The position numbers and the translations under genes were made by a program. Shown one piece after another: positions 8,855-18,277 of a DNA stretch of 64,000 nt. The DNA comes from an uncultured Faecalicatena sp. (GTDB lineage Bacteria > Bacillota > Clostridia > Lachnospirales > Lachnospiraceae). The stretch's first letter is position 1, and the number at the start of each line of letters is the position of its first letter. The notes under the pieces are model-generated. The model ran no database searches. It worked only from the letters and a program-made list of their open reading frames with translations, and was not told the DNA's origin. The stretch covers positions 52,327-116,326 of the forward strand of contig CAOKHZ010000013.1 of assembly GCA_948468385.1 (NCBI GenBank), in the 5' to 3' direction.

Positions 8855-11344
8855 ATGGAAAAGATACTTTTTAACAACGACTGGGTCGTGAACGAGCGAA
8901 AAGGCATGCTGGTCGGCGCGCAGATGGTGGCATCCTCGAAGCAGGTGACCCTGCCCTATGACGCCATGATCTTTACCAAAAGAACTCCGGACGGACCCCA
9001 CGCAGGAGGTTCGTTTGCACTGGGAAAGTGGGAGTATGAAAAGAAGTTCATGGTTCCCGCAGAGTGGGCGGGGAAGCGGATTTCCCTTTTCTTTGAAGGT
9101 GTGTACCAAAACGCGCTCGTTTATCTGAACGATGATTTGGCGGCGAGCCACAATTACGGATACGCGCCGTTTACCATTGACGTGGACCGCTATCTGAAAT
9201 ACGGTCAGGAAAACAAGCTGACCGTCATCGTGACATTGGCAGACGGGGTAAGGTGGTATTCCGGGGCGGGCATCTATAGGGACGTGTGGATGTTTGTCGG
9301 GGGTGAGACCTACGTGGAACCACACGGGCTGAAAATTTGCACGCCGGACGTGACCTCGTCCATCGCGGAAGTCCATGCGTCCGTCAAGGTGAGAAATGCA
9401 TCGGTAATGGGAAAGACTACCGTCAAGGTAAAGACTGAGATTGTGGATCGGGACGGAAACGTGGCCGCGTCCGGCATCGCGCCGCTGACGATACTGCGCG
9501 GGGAGAGCGCGACGGCCAAGATTAAGATGTACGTGTCCGAGCCGAAGCTTTGGAACTTGGACGACCCCAATCTGTACCATATGACCGCGACGGTAATCGG
9601 GGAAGGTCATTTTACGGAAGTCGGTGAATACATAGACGGCCCGGTCGTGGATATGGCGGAGGCGGATTTTGGCATTCGCTCCTTCCGGCTGAATCCGAAG
9701 GAAGGACTGGTCATGAATGGACGGCCGATTAAGCTTAAAGGTTGTGCCGCACACCACGACAACGGTCCGGCCGGTTCCATTTCCACTGAAAACATAGAAG
9801 AGAGAAAGATTAAGAAACTGAAAAGCAATGGCTTTAATGCCCTGCGCACGGCGCACAATCCGCCCAGCGATGCCTTGCTTCGCGCTTGTGACAAGTACGG
9901 CATGTTGGTGATGGACGAATTTTTCGACAACTGGGGACACAGCAAGGTTCCGTTTGACAATACGCTGAATTTCAAGAATAGTTGGAGAGAAGACGTGGCC
10001 GCCATCATTGACATGGCATATAATCATCCGTCCGTTTTGATGTATTCAATCGGAAATGAAATTGCCGATACCGGTTCGGCAAATGGTTCCATACAAGGGC
10101 GGGAAATTGTCGAGGAAGTCAGGAGGTTGGATCCTCACCGCTATATTATCAATGCGATAAACGGCATGGTCAGCGTGATGGGAATCATCGAACAGATGGC
10201 CGCGCAGTCTGCCGAAAAAGCGGCCGAGGCTCAGACCAATTCACAAGCCGAGGGGCAAGAGGCAATCAATAGTATGATGAGCGACCTTGGCGATAGCATG
10301 AGTGCGATTATGACATTGCCGGTTGTGGGGCAATTGATAGAGGAATCTTGCTCGGTGATAGACATTGCCGGATATAATTATATGGATTCCAGATATGAAA
10401 GCGACAGCGTGACATATCCGAATCGTATCATGTGCGGGACGGAAACGTTCGTGCCATCGATTTACAAGAACTGGAAGCTGGTGAAAAAACTGCCGAACGT
10501 AATCGGTGATTTCTGCTGGACCGGCTGGGATTATATGGGCGAGCCGTCCACGGGACTGGTAAAATACGAGGCGCCGCCGATGGAATACGGTATGGGATTG
10601 CCGTTCCCGGCACTCAATTCCCAGGTGGGCGAGTTTACCATCACGGGAAACAAGCGAACCTGCGCGTATTATCACGAGGTGGTAATCGGAAACCGTAACG
10701 TGCCGTTTATCGCCGTGTATCGTCCAGAGCATTATCATGAAAAAGAAATTCTTTCCCCGTGGAGCTTTGGCGACACGGTCTGCAGTTATAGCTATGAAGG
10801 GTTCGAAGGGAAGCCGATCAAGGCGGAAATATATTCCGATGCCGGGGAAGTGGAGCTTTTCCTAAATGGAAAATCTCTGGGGAGGAAAACGATAACCGAC
10901 GAGGACAAAATGGTCGCGCTCTATGACTTTACTTATGAGCCGGGCGAGTTAAAGGCCGTAAATTACCGTGACGGCGTGGCTTGCGAGGAACATACGATAA
11001 GGTCGGCATCGGGCGAGAGAAAACTGATTGTTGAGCTGGAAAGTGAAAAGGCTTCCTTGGAGAGGAATGACGTCATCTTCGTGAAGGTAAGCGTCGCGGA
11101 TGCAGACGGAATTGTCTATATTCAGGATAAGTCCCGGGTGAAACTGACGGTGGAAGGGCCTGCCGAGCTTACCGGATTTGCAAACGACGACCCGTGTCCG
11201 AACGAAGATATTTGTGATGACACAAGGACGCTGTATGACGGAACCGCACTTGCGGTCGTGAGGCCGAACGGAACGGGGACGGTGAAAATCACCGCGTCCG
11301 CACAAGGGCATGCCGATGCCGTGGCGGAAGTGACGGTGGTATAG
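8855..11344 (+). CDS. Glycoside hydrolase family 2 (beta-galactosidase/beta-glucuronidase type)
   Basis: An 829-residue intracellular enzyme: N-terminal jelly-roll sugar-binding domain, Ig-like domain, TIM barrel and C-terminal Ig-like domains (DUF4982-like). Conserved barrel motifs are NALRTAHNPPS, the acid/base Glu402 in SIGNEIAD, and the probable nucleophile Glu530 in MCGTETF, followed by GDFCWTGWDYMGE. An Ala/Gln-rich insert of about 45 residues lies between the two catalytic motifs and is common in clostridial members. The start at 8855 follows AAAGGAATG. It faces the AraC regulator and should release a terminal beta-linked sugar from material brought in by the symporter. Galactose, glucuronate or another sugar cannot be told apart by eye. 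Confidence 0.92.
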   Translation: MEKILFNNDWVVNERKGMLVGAQMVASSKQVTLPYDAMIFTKRTPDGPHAGGSFALGKWEYEKKFMVPAEWAGKRISLFFEGVYQNALVYLNDDLAASHNYGYAPFTIDVDRYLKYGQENKLTVIVTLADGVRWYSGAGIYRDVWMFVGGETYVEPHGLKICTPDVTSSIAEVHASVKVRNASVMGKTTVKVKTEIVDRDGNVAASGIAPLTILRGESATAKIKMYVSEPKLWNLDDPNLYHMTATVIGEGHFTEVGEYIDGPVVDMAEADFGIRSFRLNPKEGLVMNGRPIKLKGCAAHHDNGPAGSISTENIEERKIKKLKSNGFNALRTAHNPPSDALLRACDKYGMLVMDEFFDNWGHSKVPFDNTLNFKNSWREDVAAIIDMAYNHPSVLMYSIGNEIADTGSANGSIQGREIVEEVRRLDPHRYIINAINGMVSVMGIIEQMAAQSAEKAAEAQTNSQAEGQEAINSMMSDLGDSMSAIMTLPVVGQLIEESCSVIDIAGYNYMDSRYESDSVTYPNRIMCGTETFVPSIYKNWKLVKKLPNVIGDFCWTGWDYMGEPSTGLVKYEAPPMEYGMGLPFPALNSQVGEFTITGNKRTCAYYHEVVIGNRNVPFIAVYRPEHYHEKEILSPWSFGDTVCSYSYEGFEGKPIKAEIYSDAGEVELFLNGKSLGRKTITDEDKMVALYDFTYEPGELKAVNYRDGVACEEHTIRSASGERKLIVELESEKASLERNDVIFVKVSVADADGIVYIQDKSRVKLTVEGPAELTGFANDDPCPNEDICDDTRTLYDGTALAVVRPNGTGTVKITASAQGHADAVAEVTVV

Positions 11345-11474
11345 CGGCGGCGCATTGCACGGGACAATCGACTTTTATTTATGGTGATGTTTGCGTTGGC
11401 GAACATGTCAGTTTAGATTTAGAAAGGAGCGGCATAAAGTGGAAGGGAAAAAAAAGCAACAAGAGGGTTTTGAT

Positions 11475-13199
11475 ATGAGCAAATTGGATTTGAAAAATCC
11501 AATCGTGAAAAAGATGCTTACCGCATCCATGGGGAAGATGGGCGACGCGGTCGCCCCGAGCCTCCGCCCCATAGAATATAAGAAAGTGAAGTCGGAGAGA
11601 ATCAAGATTGAAATGCCGGATGGCGTGAAGTTATCGGCATTCTTGACGAAGCCGAAGGAAAAAAAGGCATATCCCGTGATATTGGTAAGGAATCCGTATG
11701 TGTCCAATTCCTTTGTGTACGAAGGCATTCTGCCGATTTTTTCTAAATACGGATATGCCACGCTCCTTGTCGAGGTGCGGGGAAGCCAGACTTCGGAGGG
11801 AGAATGGTTGCCATTTGAACACGAGATAGAGGATGGAGGGGCCGTGTTGGACTGGATTGCCGCGCAGGACTGGTGCGACGGCAATATTGGTTGCTTCGGG
11901 GGTTCTTATCTTGGACATGTGCAGTGGGCGGTTGCCAATTCGCATCATCCGGCGCTGAAATCTTTGTTTATCCAGGTATATGGCCCCACGCCCTATGACA
12001 CGTTCTGGAGGCGGGGGATGTTCCGTCAGGAAATCTGGTCCGTGTGGGTGACGCAAATGATGGGGGAACACCGGTTTAAGGCGGCACCGGCGAGGGAGCA
12101 GTTGAAGGAATGCCTGACTTATCGTCCGCAGAACCAGATTGGAGAGCATTTTATCGGGGAGCATGTGGACTGGTATACGGATTGGGCGACAAATTCCAAG
12201 CAGACGGACGATTATTGGACAAAGGGCTTCTGGGGTGATTTTTACAAGACGGCGGAGGAGGCTTGCGTGCCGATTCTTTTAGAAGGAGGTTGGAACGACA
12301 TTTTCCTGCGGCCGGAAATCGAGGCATACAGACGGATGCCCGAGGAAATCAAAAAGCAAAGCCGGTTCTTGATTGGACCATGGAACCATGGCGGACAATG
12401 TAATGGTGAAATTTCTTATCCGAACAGCAACGATGACTTGTTCTTTATCCGCAACGGGGTAGAGTGGTTCGATTATACGCTTAGGGGCATGGAATATCCT
12501 CACAAGCTGGGCGTGGTGGAAGCTTACAACATCGGCGGGGAAGAATATGTGACTTACGAGGGCGACATCGCCGCTTCCACGGAAAAGGAATTTTATCTGG
12601 CCGCGGACGGCGTTGCCAGCAATGAGGCCGGCGAGGCGGGCAACGTAAATTACGTCTATGACCCGGAGAATTATCCGGAAAATGCATGGGGCAACATTTT
12701 GGGCGACGGCTCGGACTTGAATTATGGCGGGCCGAGAAAGCAAAGGGCGGTTGGCAGCAGAAGCGACGAGTTGTATTTCGTGTCGGACGTGATGGAAGAG
12801 GACGTAAACATTGCCGGGGCGATAAAGGCCGAGCTTTATGTATCCTCCGACGCGGAGGCGACGGCCTTTGCCATTACCGTGAGCGAGGTGTTTGAAAATG
12901 GCGATACCATCAATATCCGAAACGACATCACGGACATCCGTTATCCGGATGAGGATTCTTATGCGGATTATGTGCCGGGCAGCGTCGTAAAACTTTCTTT
13001 GACCATGTTGGACGTTACTTGGAGGGTGAAGAAAGGCTCAAGGATTCGCATCGACGTTGCCTCGTCCAATCATCCGGCGTACCATGTCCATCCAAACACT
13101 ACCGAGTGCTGGGCGGACGCGACCACGTCGAAAGTCGCGCATCAGACGGTGTACTATGGAAAAGGTCAGGAATCCTGCGTGATTTTGCCGGTAAGGTAA
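11475..13199 (+). CDS. CocE/NonD-type hydrolase (X-Pro dipeptidyl-peptidase S15 family)
   Basis: A 574-residue alpha/beta hydrolase with nucleophile Ser144 in GGSYLG, Asp275 in GGWNDIF and His305 in GPWNHGG, then a C-terminal jelly-roll domain (YRVKKGSRIRIDV-type strands). No signal peptide is visible. The ATG at 11475 has GAGGG upstream; a GTG at 11439 has a stronger AAAGGAG 9 bases away and would add 12 residues, so the start is open. It follows GH2 by about 130 bases on the same strand and could be co-transcribed. The family includes peptidases and esterases; here an esterase acting on decorated glycans is a reasonable guess. Confidence 0.9.
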   Translation: MSKLDLKNPIVKKMLTASMGKMGDAVAPSLRPIEYKKVKSERIKIEMPDGVKLSAFLTKPKEKKAYPVILVRNPYVSNSFVYEGILPIFSKYGYATLLVEVRGSQTSEGEWLPFEHEIEDGGAVLDWIAAQDWCDGNIGCFGGSYLGHVQWAVANSHHPALKSLFIQVYGPTPYDTFWRRGMFRQEIWSVWVTQMMGEHRFKAAPAREQLKECLTYRPQNQIGEHFIGEHVDWYTDWATNSKQTDDYWTKGFWGDFYKTAEEACVPILLEGGWNDIFLRPEIEAYRRMPEEIKKQSRFLIGPWNHGGQCNGEISYPNSNDDLFFIRNGVEWFDYTLRGMEYPHKLGVVEAYNIGGEEYVTYEGDIAASTEKEFYLAADGVASNEAGEAGNVNYVYDPENYPENAWGNILGDGSDLNYGGPRKQRAVGSRSDELYFVSDVMEEDVNIAGAIKAELYVSSDAEATAFAITVSEVFENGDTINIRNDITDIRYPDEDSYADYVPGSVVKLSLTMLDVTWRVKKGSRIRIDVASSNHPAYHVHPNTTECWADATTSKVAHQTVYYGKGQESCVILPVR

Positions 13200-13255
13200 G
13201 GGAAAAGTGCGCTTCGCCGCACGGCCTTTGTCCGATAAAGTGATGGTGTCGATTG

Positions 13256-13298
13256 GGCATTTCGGCCATCGCACGGCGATTTTAAATGGCCGAATGCC
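13256..13298 (+). repeat. Inverted repeat behind the CocE-like gene
   Basis: GGCATTTCGGCCAT (13256-13269) can pair with ATGGCCGAATGCC (13286-13298) with one bulged base. No T-run follows, so it is a poor intrinsic terminator. It abuts a copy of the dispersed palindrome at 13299. Confidence 0.6.
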
Positions 13299-13332
13299 GT
13301 TACTATCACGACCGCAGGCCGTGAATGGTAAT
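13299..13332 (+). repeat. Dispersed intergenic palindrome, copy 1
   Basis: Starts GTTACTATCACG, centre GCA, ends GGCCGTGAATGGTAAT. The outer arms (TTACTAT and ATGGTAA) and inner arms pair imperfectly. Close copies are at 22266-22299 and 26887-26918, all in the same orientation. Confidence 0.75.
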
Positions 13333-13394
13333 GACTGACGAGTAATATTGAAAAAACAATGTTGGTTTTTCTGGCATTATTTGGCCGGGCGTGC

Positions 13395-13400
13395 TATAAT
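13395..13400 (+). promoter_or_regulatory. Extended -10 promoter of the DUF2971 gene
   Basis: TGCTATAAT is an extended -10 box with only a weak -35 (TGGCAT) 17 bases upstream. It lies about 70 bases before the start codon. Confidence 0.55.
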
Positions 13401-13472
13401 TCTTTTCAGTCAGATTAGAATAGGATGGGATTTTTTGACATGCTTATGGCAGGAAATCCATGGAGGTAAATC

Positions 13473-14294
13473 ATGCTGTATCATTACACGGACTTCGTGG
13501 CTTTTGATGGCATTATCCGGTGCGCGGAATTGAGGCTGAATAATATTTTGAACATGAATGACGCTTCTGAAATGAGGTTTTTCATGAATGGAATATGCCG
13601 TGCCGTCATTGAAAAGTTGATGGAAAGCGGCAAAGAAGAAAAAGGCCGTGAGATAGAGGATTTTTTCCGAAAGGAACTGGAAGAAGAATTCCGTTATTCG
13701 GCGTATGCGGCTTGTTTTTCCAAATATAGGGATGATGCCGCGCAGTGGGAGCGGTACGGGCATCTAGGGCAAGGTGTCTGCATCGCCTTTCATGAGAGCC
13801 TGATGCAGAAAATGACGGGCGGGGCGGTATCACTGCAGACCGTGTATTATCAGAAAGACATGCGGGAACATCGGCTTGTGGAAGAGTTTTACCAGCTGAT
13901 GATGGAAGAGAAAGATTTTTCGGAAATACGGCAGGAATTGCGGGCGGTCATGAATGACGCATGGGTACAATCAGCGGCGTTCAAGCACCCCTCTTTTGCA
14001 AGGGAGAAGGAACGCAGGCTAGTCATCTCTCCGTTTATCCTAAATGAATTTGCCGTGGAGCCAAGATACCATGTGTCGGCGGGGAGGATTAAGAAATATT
14101 ATCCGCTTGACTTGAACAGGATGTGTGGAAGGCTAGGGCTCCATATGTCGGAATTGATCGGGGAAATCATTATCGGCCCGACGTCCTCCCAATCCGTGCC
14201 CATTTTGCAGGATTATTTGATTGACTGCGGGCTGAATGCGCTGAAGGACAAGATTAGCATGTCGGACTGTCCGATTCGCAAACCGACCAGTTAA
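13473..14294 (+). CDS. DUF2971-family protein
   Basis: A 273-residue protein beginning MLYHYTDFVAFDGII, with NDASE near residue 35 and ACFSKYRDDAAQWERYG followed by GVCIAFH near residue 100. These are the hallmarks of DUF2971. ATGGAGG lies just upstream of the ATG. The gene has its own promoter and terminator and stands alone. The family has no settled function; the early Y-H-Y-T signature recalls ADP-ribosyltransferase-like folds, but that is only a resemblance. Members often occur in variable genome regions, so a stress or defence role is possible and unproven. Confidence 0.85.
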   Translation: MLYHYTDFVAFDGIIRCAELRLNNILNMNDASEMRFFMNGICRAVIEKLMESGKEEKGREIEDFFRKELEEEFRYSAYAACFSKYRDDAAQWERYGHLGQGVCIAFHESLMQKMTGGAVSLQTVYYQKDMREHRLVEEFYQLMMEEKDFSEIRQELRAVMNDAWVQSAAFKHPSFAREKERRLVISPFILNEFAVEPRYHVSAGRIKKYYPLDLNRMCGRLGLHMSELIGEIIIGPTSSQSVPILQDYLIDCGLNALKDKISMSDCPIRKPTS

Positions 14295-14300
14295 AAATAA

Positions 14301-14350
14301 CCCCTCTTTATCAAATGTCAGAAAATGGTATTTGATAAAGGGGTTTTTAA
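14301..14350 (+). terminator. Terminator after the DUF2971 gene
   Basis: CCCCTCTTTATCAAAT (14301-14316) pairs with ATTTGATAAAGGGG (14330-14343), one bulge, followed by TTTTTAATT. Confidence 0.85.
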
Positions 14351-14421
14351 TTACCGTCTGCGGGAAGCATTTGTCAATCGGGGACAGGTGGGAAATGATA
14401 CTCGATTTCTTAAAGAATGAA

Positions 14422-14450
14422 TTGAATAGAAAGGCGTTCCATGGTATACT
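14422..14450 (+). promoter_or_regulatory. Promoter of the hybrid kinase gene
   Basis: TTGAAT and TATACT are separated by 17 bases, 44 bases before the kinase start codon. Confidence 0.7.
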
Positions 14451-14494
14451 AATAAAACGAGTCATAATTTACGAGTAAGGATAGGTGCGGGAAA

Positions 14495-17311
14495 ATGTAT
14501 CATTGCCATATTCGATTTTATTTTTTAGGACATTCATGCAGGGCGTTCGAGGTGCTAAAGGAGATGCCAGCGCTCGAGCGTTTCACACATGAGTTTTTTG
14601 AGAGCGTCGAACCGGAGGCGGAGCTTGTTTCGCGGGCGGACGTGATTTTTGCATGCCTGCCGGACGGAGCGGGGGCGGCGAAAACGATGACGGCGGACAA
14701 AACGGGCGTGGCTGGCGCGGTGGAGCTGGTGCGCGGCTTGCTTGCAGGCAAGCGGGACGGTGCCGAATTGGTCTTGCTGGCGGACAAGGCACGGGTGGAA
14801 GCGGTGGGAGCCGCTTTGGGAGAGGAACTGTTCGGAATTCGGGACATTTGGGCTTTACCCATGTCGGAAACGGAGGTTCGTTTTCATTTCTTACGATGGC
14901 AGCAGTCCTACAAGCAGGGCAAGGACTTGTGGGAGAAGGGGCAGTTTCTGGAGGCCACGATTAACGGCGTCCCAAACCTGATTTGGTACAAGGATAAAGA
15001 GGGGCTTCACGAGAAGGTGAATGACAGCTTTTGCAAGACGGTCAACAAGTCAAAGGTTCAGGTGGAGGGGCGAGACCATTATTACATCTGGGACGTGGAT
15101 CCAGAGGAGGCGGGAACGGACTGCATGGAGTCGGATAACGAGGTCATGCAGAAGAAGGAGACTTGCGTTTCCGAAGAAACGGTTCAAAGCGGGGAGGGCG
15201 TGAAATTGCTCACGACGTACAAGTCGCCGCTCTACGACCTTGACGGCAGCGTGATGGGAACCGTGGGCGTGGGAATCGACGTGACCAAGGAGCGTGCTTA
15301 TGAAAATGAGATAACGAAGAAGAACCGAACCATGGAAACGATTTTCATGACGCTCGATTGCGGCGTGCTGTGTCATACGACGGATGGGAAGAGCATTCAC
15401 AGCGTGAACGAGGCCGCCCTTAAGATCTTGGGCTACAAGTCCCAGAGCGAGATGGAAGAAAGGGGATTTGACATGATTGCATCTTCCGTCATGGAAGAGG
15501 ATAGGTCAAAGCTTAAGGCGTGTATCGAGACATTGAAAAAGGAAGGGGACAGTACCAGCATCGACTATAGGGTGCGGCATGACGACGGGGAGATATTGTA
15601 CGTCATGGGCAACGTCAAATTGATAAAGGAGAACGGGGAATTATTTTACCAGCGTTTCCTCATGGATTGCACCAAACAGAAATTGCAGGAAAAGAGAAAT
15701 GAGAGGCACCAGATGGAACTGGTTCAGGCCATGAGCGTTGACTATAACATCCTCTGCTTCTTTGATCTTGACACGGGCGTGGGGAGCGCGCTCAGGGTTG
15801 ACGATGGCAGTTTGTTGGATTCGGTCTTTCAATCTGCCTCGGGGAAAGACATTCTGTTTTCAGAGAGCGTGGAGCGCTATGTTGAGAAGTTCGTTTATGA
15901 AGATGACAAGGAGAAGTTTCGGCGGGCGGCTTCGCGGGACGGGCTGAAAAGGGAATTGGAAGAAAACATGTTATACTATGTCAACTATCGGGTTTCCATG
16001 GATGACGAAGTAAAGTATTATGAGATGAAGGCGGTGCGAACGGGAGCCGAGGGCGAGGATTTTGGTGTCGTTCTGGGATTCCGCAGCGTGGACAAGGAAA
16101 CACGTAAGAAGATGGAGCAGAGAAGGATTCTGGAAGAAGCCTTGCAGCAGGCAAACAAGGCGAACGAGGCCAAGAGCGCGTTTCTTTCCAACATGTCACA
16201 TGACATCCGCACTCCGCTCAACGCGATTGTCGGCTTTACTTCCCTGGCACTTTCCCATAGTGATTCCAAGGAGCGGGTGGAAGAATATTTGAAAAAAATC
16301 ATGGTTTCGGAAAATCATTTGTTAAGCCTGATTAATGACATTCTGGACATGAGCCGCATTGAAAGCGGCAAGATGCAGTTGGAGGAAAAACCGTGCAACT
16401 TGTCGGAAATCGTGCAGGGGTTGTGCAACATTGTCCAGGCGGACGTCCGGGCAAAGAAACTTACGCTACATGTCGGCACGGACATTTCCGACGAGAAGAT
16501 ATATTGTGACGAGTTGCGCTTAAACCAAGCATTGTTAAACGTCCTGAGTAATGCCGTCAAGTATACGAATGCGGGGGGCGACATTCGGATCGAGGTGGTC
16601 GAGAAGGCCAGGACTTCCGCAGGTGGCGCGGATTATGCGTTTTGCATCCAGGATAGCGGGATTGGCATGAGCGAGGAATTTTTGGCGACCATATTTGAGC
16701 CGTTCGAGCGTGAAAAGAATACCACGATTGGCGGAATCCAGGGAACCGGGTTGGGAATGGCGATTACGAAGAGCATCGTGGACATGATGAAGGGTTCCAT
16801 CGAGGTGGAGAGCCGGCAGGGCGTGGGAACGAAGGTCACGTTGTCTTTCACGTTCCGCTTGTATCAAGAGGAGGAAGATGAAGGCCGCGTACATAAGCCG
16901 AGGAGTGACAAAGAGTTGGACGTGTTCCGTGCGGGCCGCATTTTACTGGTCGAGGATAATGAGCTGAATCAGGAGATTGCCATGGCAATCTTAGGTGACG
17001 CGGGGCTTACCGTGGAGCTTGCCACGAATGGCCGGATTGCGGTGGACATGGTGAAAAATTCCGGGTCGGGGTATTATCAATTGATTCTCATGGACGTGCA
17101 GATGCCGGTGATGAACGGTTATGAGGCCACGAGGGAGATCCGAAAGTTGGAAAACAAAGATTTGGCCTCTGTTCCGATTTTGGCGATGACTGCCAACGCG
17201 TTCGAGGAGGACAAGAAAGAGGCCTTGAAGAATGGGATGAACGGTCATATTTCCAAGCCGGTTGACGTGGATAAGCTATTTGAAACCCTCGGCGAAATCT
17301 TAGATAAGTGA
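14495..17311 (+). CDS. PAS-domain hybrid sensor histidine kinase/response regulator
   Basis: A 938-residue soluble protein without transmembrane segments. An N-terminal region of about 135 residues resembles a degenerate receiver; then come PAS domains (residues about 150-265, 285-395 and probably a third to 530), a HisKA domain with phospho-acceptor His569 in SHDIRTPLNA, an ATPase domain with NVLSNAVKYT, DSGIGM and GTGLGMAI boxes, and a receiver domain with Asp867 in LILMDVQMP. Such hybrid kinases are common in Lachnospiraceae and act through intramolecular phosphorelay. No output gene is adjacent except the overlapping carboxypeptidase. The signal is unknown, but the PAS domains suggest a cytoplasmic small molecule or redox cue. 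Confidence 0.93.
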   Translation: MYHCHIRFYFLGHSCRAFEVLKEMPALERFTHEFFESVEPEAELVSRADVIFACLPDGAGAAKTMTADKTGVAGAVELVRGLLAGKRDGAELVLLADKARVEAVGAALGEELFGIRDIWALPMSETEVRFHFLRWQQSYKQGKDLWEKGQFLEATINGVPNLIWYKDKEGLHEKVNDSFCKTVNKSKVQVEGRDHYYIWDVDPEEAGTDCMESDNEVMQKKETCVSEETVQSGEGVKLLTTYKSPLYDLDGSVMGTVGVGIDVTKERAYENEITKKNRTMETIFMTLDCGVLCHTTDGKSIHSVNEAALKILGYKSQSEMEERGFDMIASSVMEEDRSKLKACIETLKKEGDSTSIDYRVRHDDGEILYVMGNVKLIKENGELFYQRFLMDCTKQKLQEKRNERHQMELVQAMSVDYNILCFFDLDTGVGSALRVDDGSLLDSVFQSASGKDILFSESVERYVEKFVYEDDKEKFRRAASRDGLKRELEENMLYYVNYRVSMDDEVKYYEMKAVRTGAEGEDFGVVLGFRSVDKETRKKMEQRRILEEALQQANKANEAKSAFLSNMSHDIRTPLNAIVGFTSLALSHSDSKERVEEYLKKIMVSENHLLSLINDILDMSRIESGKMQLEEKPCNLSEIVQGLCNIVQADVRAKKLTLHVGTDISDEKIYCDELRLNQALLNVLSNAVKYTNAGGDIRIEVVEKARTSAGGADYAFCIQDSGIGMSEEFLATIFEPFEREKNTTIGGIQGTGLGMAITKSIVDMMKGSIEVESRQGVGTKVTLSFTFRLYQEEEDEGRVHKPRSDKELDVFRAGRILLVEDNELNQEIAMAILGDAGLTVELATNGRIAVDMVKNSGSGYYQLILMDVQMPVMNGYEATREIRKLENKDLASVPILAMTANAFEEDKKEALKNGMNGHISKPVDVDKLFETLGEILDK

Positions 17312-18180
17312 GGCGAGAAAAGACGATAGACAGACAGATGCTGAAACAGAGGGCTTTTGCGGCACTGATGATTTTTTTGGTATTTTTCATTCATGTGAAA
17401 ATACAAAAGCCCACGTATTATCCTAGATCCAAGGTCGTATGGGCGATCGGGCGCGCTTGCCAGGAGGAGGAGCGGCGGGGCGCGATGATGCCCATGTTGG
17501 AAAGCCTTTGGCAGTTGAGAAACATTCAAGTAGAGGACGAGCTTTTGACGCTGGTCAATTGGTGGAACCCGATTCCCGCCGACCGTGCCTTTAATCTGGC
17601 GGAAGTGGAAAACGGGTATATGATGGACGAGCGGTGCGCGGAGGATTTACGTAACATGATGAACGACTGCCGGGCTGCCGGATTGTCCCCGCTAATTTGT
17701 TCAGCCTATCGGACGCAGGAACAGCAAGAGACATTGTTCTGGCGGCAGGTAGGCAAGCTGGAGGCGGCGGGGTACTCGTCGGAAGCCGCTTATGCGGAGG
17801 CCGCGAAAAGCGTCGCGGTTCCAGGGGGGAGCGAGCACCAAATTGGGCTTGCGGTGGACATCGTGGACGTTTCTTATCAGCGGCTGAATGACGCGCAGGA
17901 AAATACGGCGGCGCAACAATGGCTCATGCAAAATTGTTGGAGGTATGGGTTTATCCTGCGGTATCCGCGGGACAAGGTGCACGTTACAGGGATCTATTAT
18001 GAGCCTTGGCATTACCGCTACGTGGGAAAGGACGCGGCGATGCAAATGTATCTGCGGGGCTTGTGCCTGGAAGAATATTTGTCGGAAGGGGAATCTTCGA
18101 TGAAACAAGATTCTTTGATGGAACAAGATCCTTTGATGGAAAAGGAGTCTTCTGCGGAAGTGGAAAATTTAGGAGAATAA
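17308..18180 (+). CDS. VanY-like D-Ala-D-Ala carboxypeptidase (M15 family)
   Basis: A 290-residue protein with an N-terminal membrane anchor (AALMIFLVFFIHV) and an extracellular M15B domain. Zinc ligands are His177 and Asp184 in SEHQIGLAVDI and His235 in EPWHYRYV; SAYRTQEQQ is the usual substrate-side motif. The frame opens with GTG 17308, overlapping the kinase stop by four bases, so translation is probably coupled; an ATG at 17338 is an alternative. The tail carries a short degenerate repeat (MKQDSLMEQDPLMEKE). It trims the terminal D-Ala of peptidoglycan stem peptides. The link to the kinase suggests cell-wall related signalling, which is inference. Confidence 0.9.
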   Translation: MRREKTIDRQMLKQRAFAALMIFLVFFIHVKIQKPTYYPRSKVVWAIGRACQEEERRGAMMPMLESLWQLRNIQVEDELLTLVNWWNPIPADRAFNLAEVENGYMMDERCAEDLRNMMNDCRAAGLSPLICSAYRTQEQQETLFWRQVGKLEAAGYSSEAAYAEAAKSVAVPGGSEHQIGLAVDIVDVSYQRLNDAQENTAAQQWLMQNCWRYGFILRYPRDKVHVTGIYYEPWHYRYVGKDAAMQMYLRGLCLEEYLSEGESSMKQDSLMEQDPLMEKESSAEVENLGE

Positions 18181-18233
18181 GGAGCGGGGCTACTTTTCGC
18201 GCCCCCTCATTTTGGTGAAATTCGTTGTTCTTG

Positions 18234-18277
18234 GCGCATGGATGGTGTCGTTGCCATCCATGCGCGTTATTTTTTTA
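18234..18277 (+). terminator. Terminator of the kinase-carboxypeptidase unit
   Basis: GCGCATGGATGG pairs perfectly with CCATCCATGCGC over an 8-base loop and is followed by GTTATTTTTTT. It lies at the junction with the convergent glycosidase gene. Confidence 0.9.

Noticed and set aside
8804-10027. Minus-strand frame of 407 codons
   Set aside because: It is the antisense shadow of the GH2 gene, His/Arg-rich and without a ribosome site.
18181-18215. GGGGC...GCCCC hairpin as the main terminator of the VanY gene
   Set aside because: The stem is short and the much stronger hairpin with T-run at 18234 fits better.
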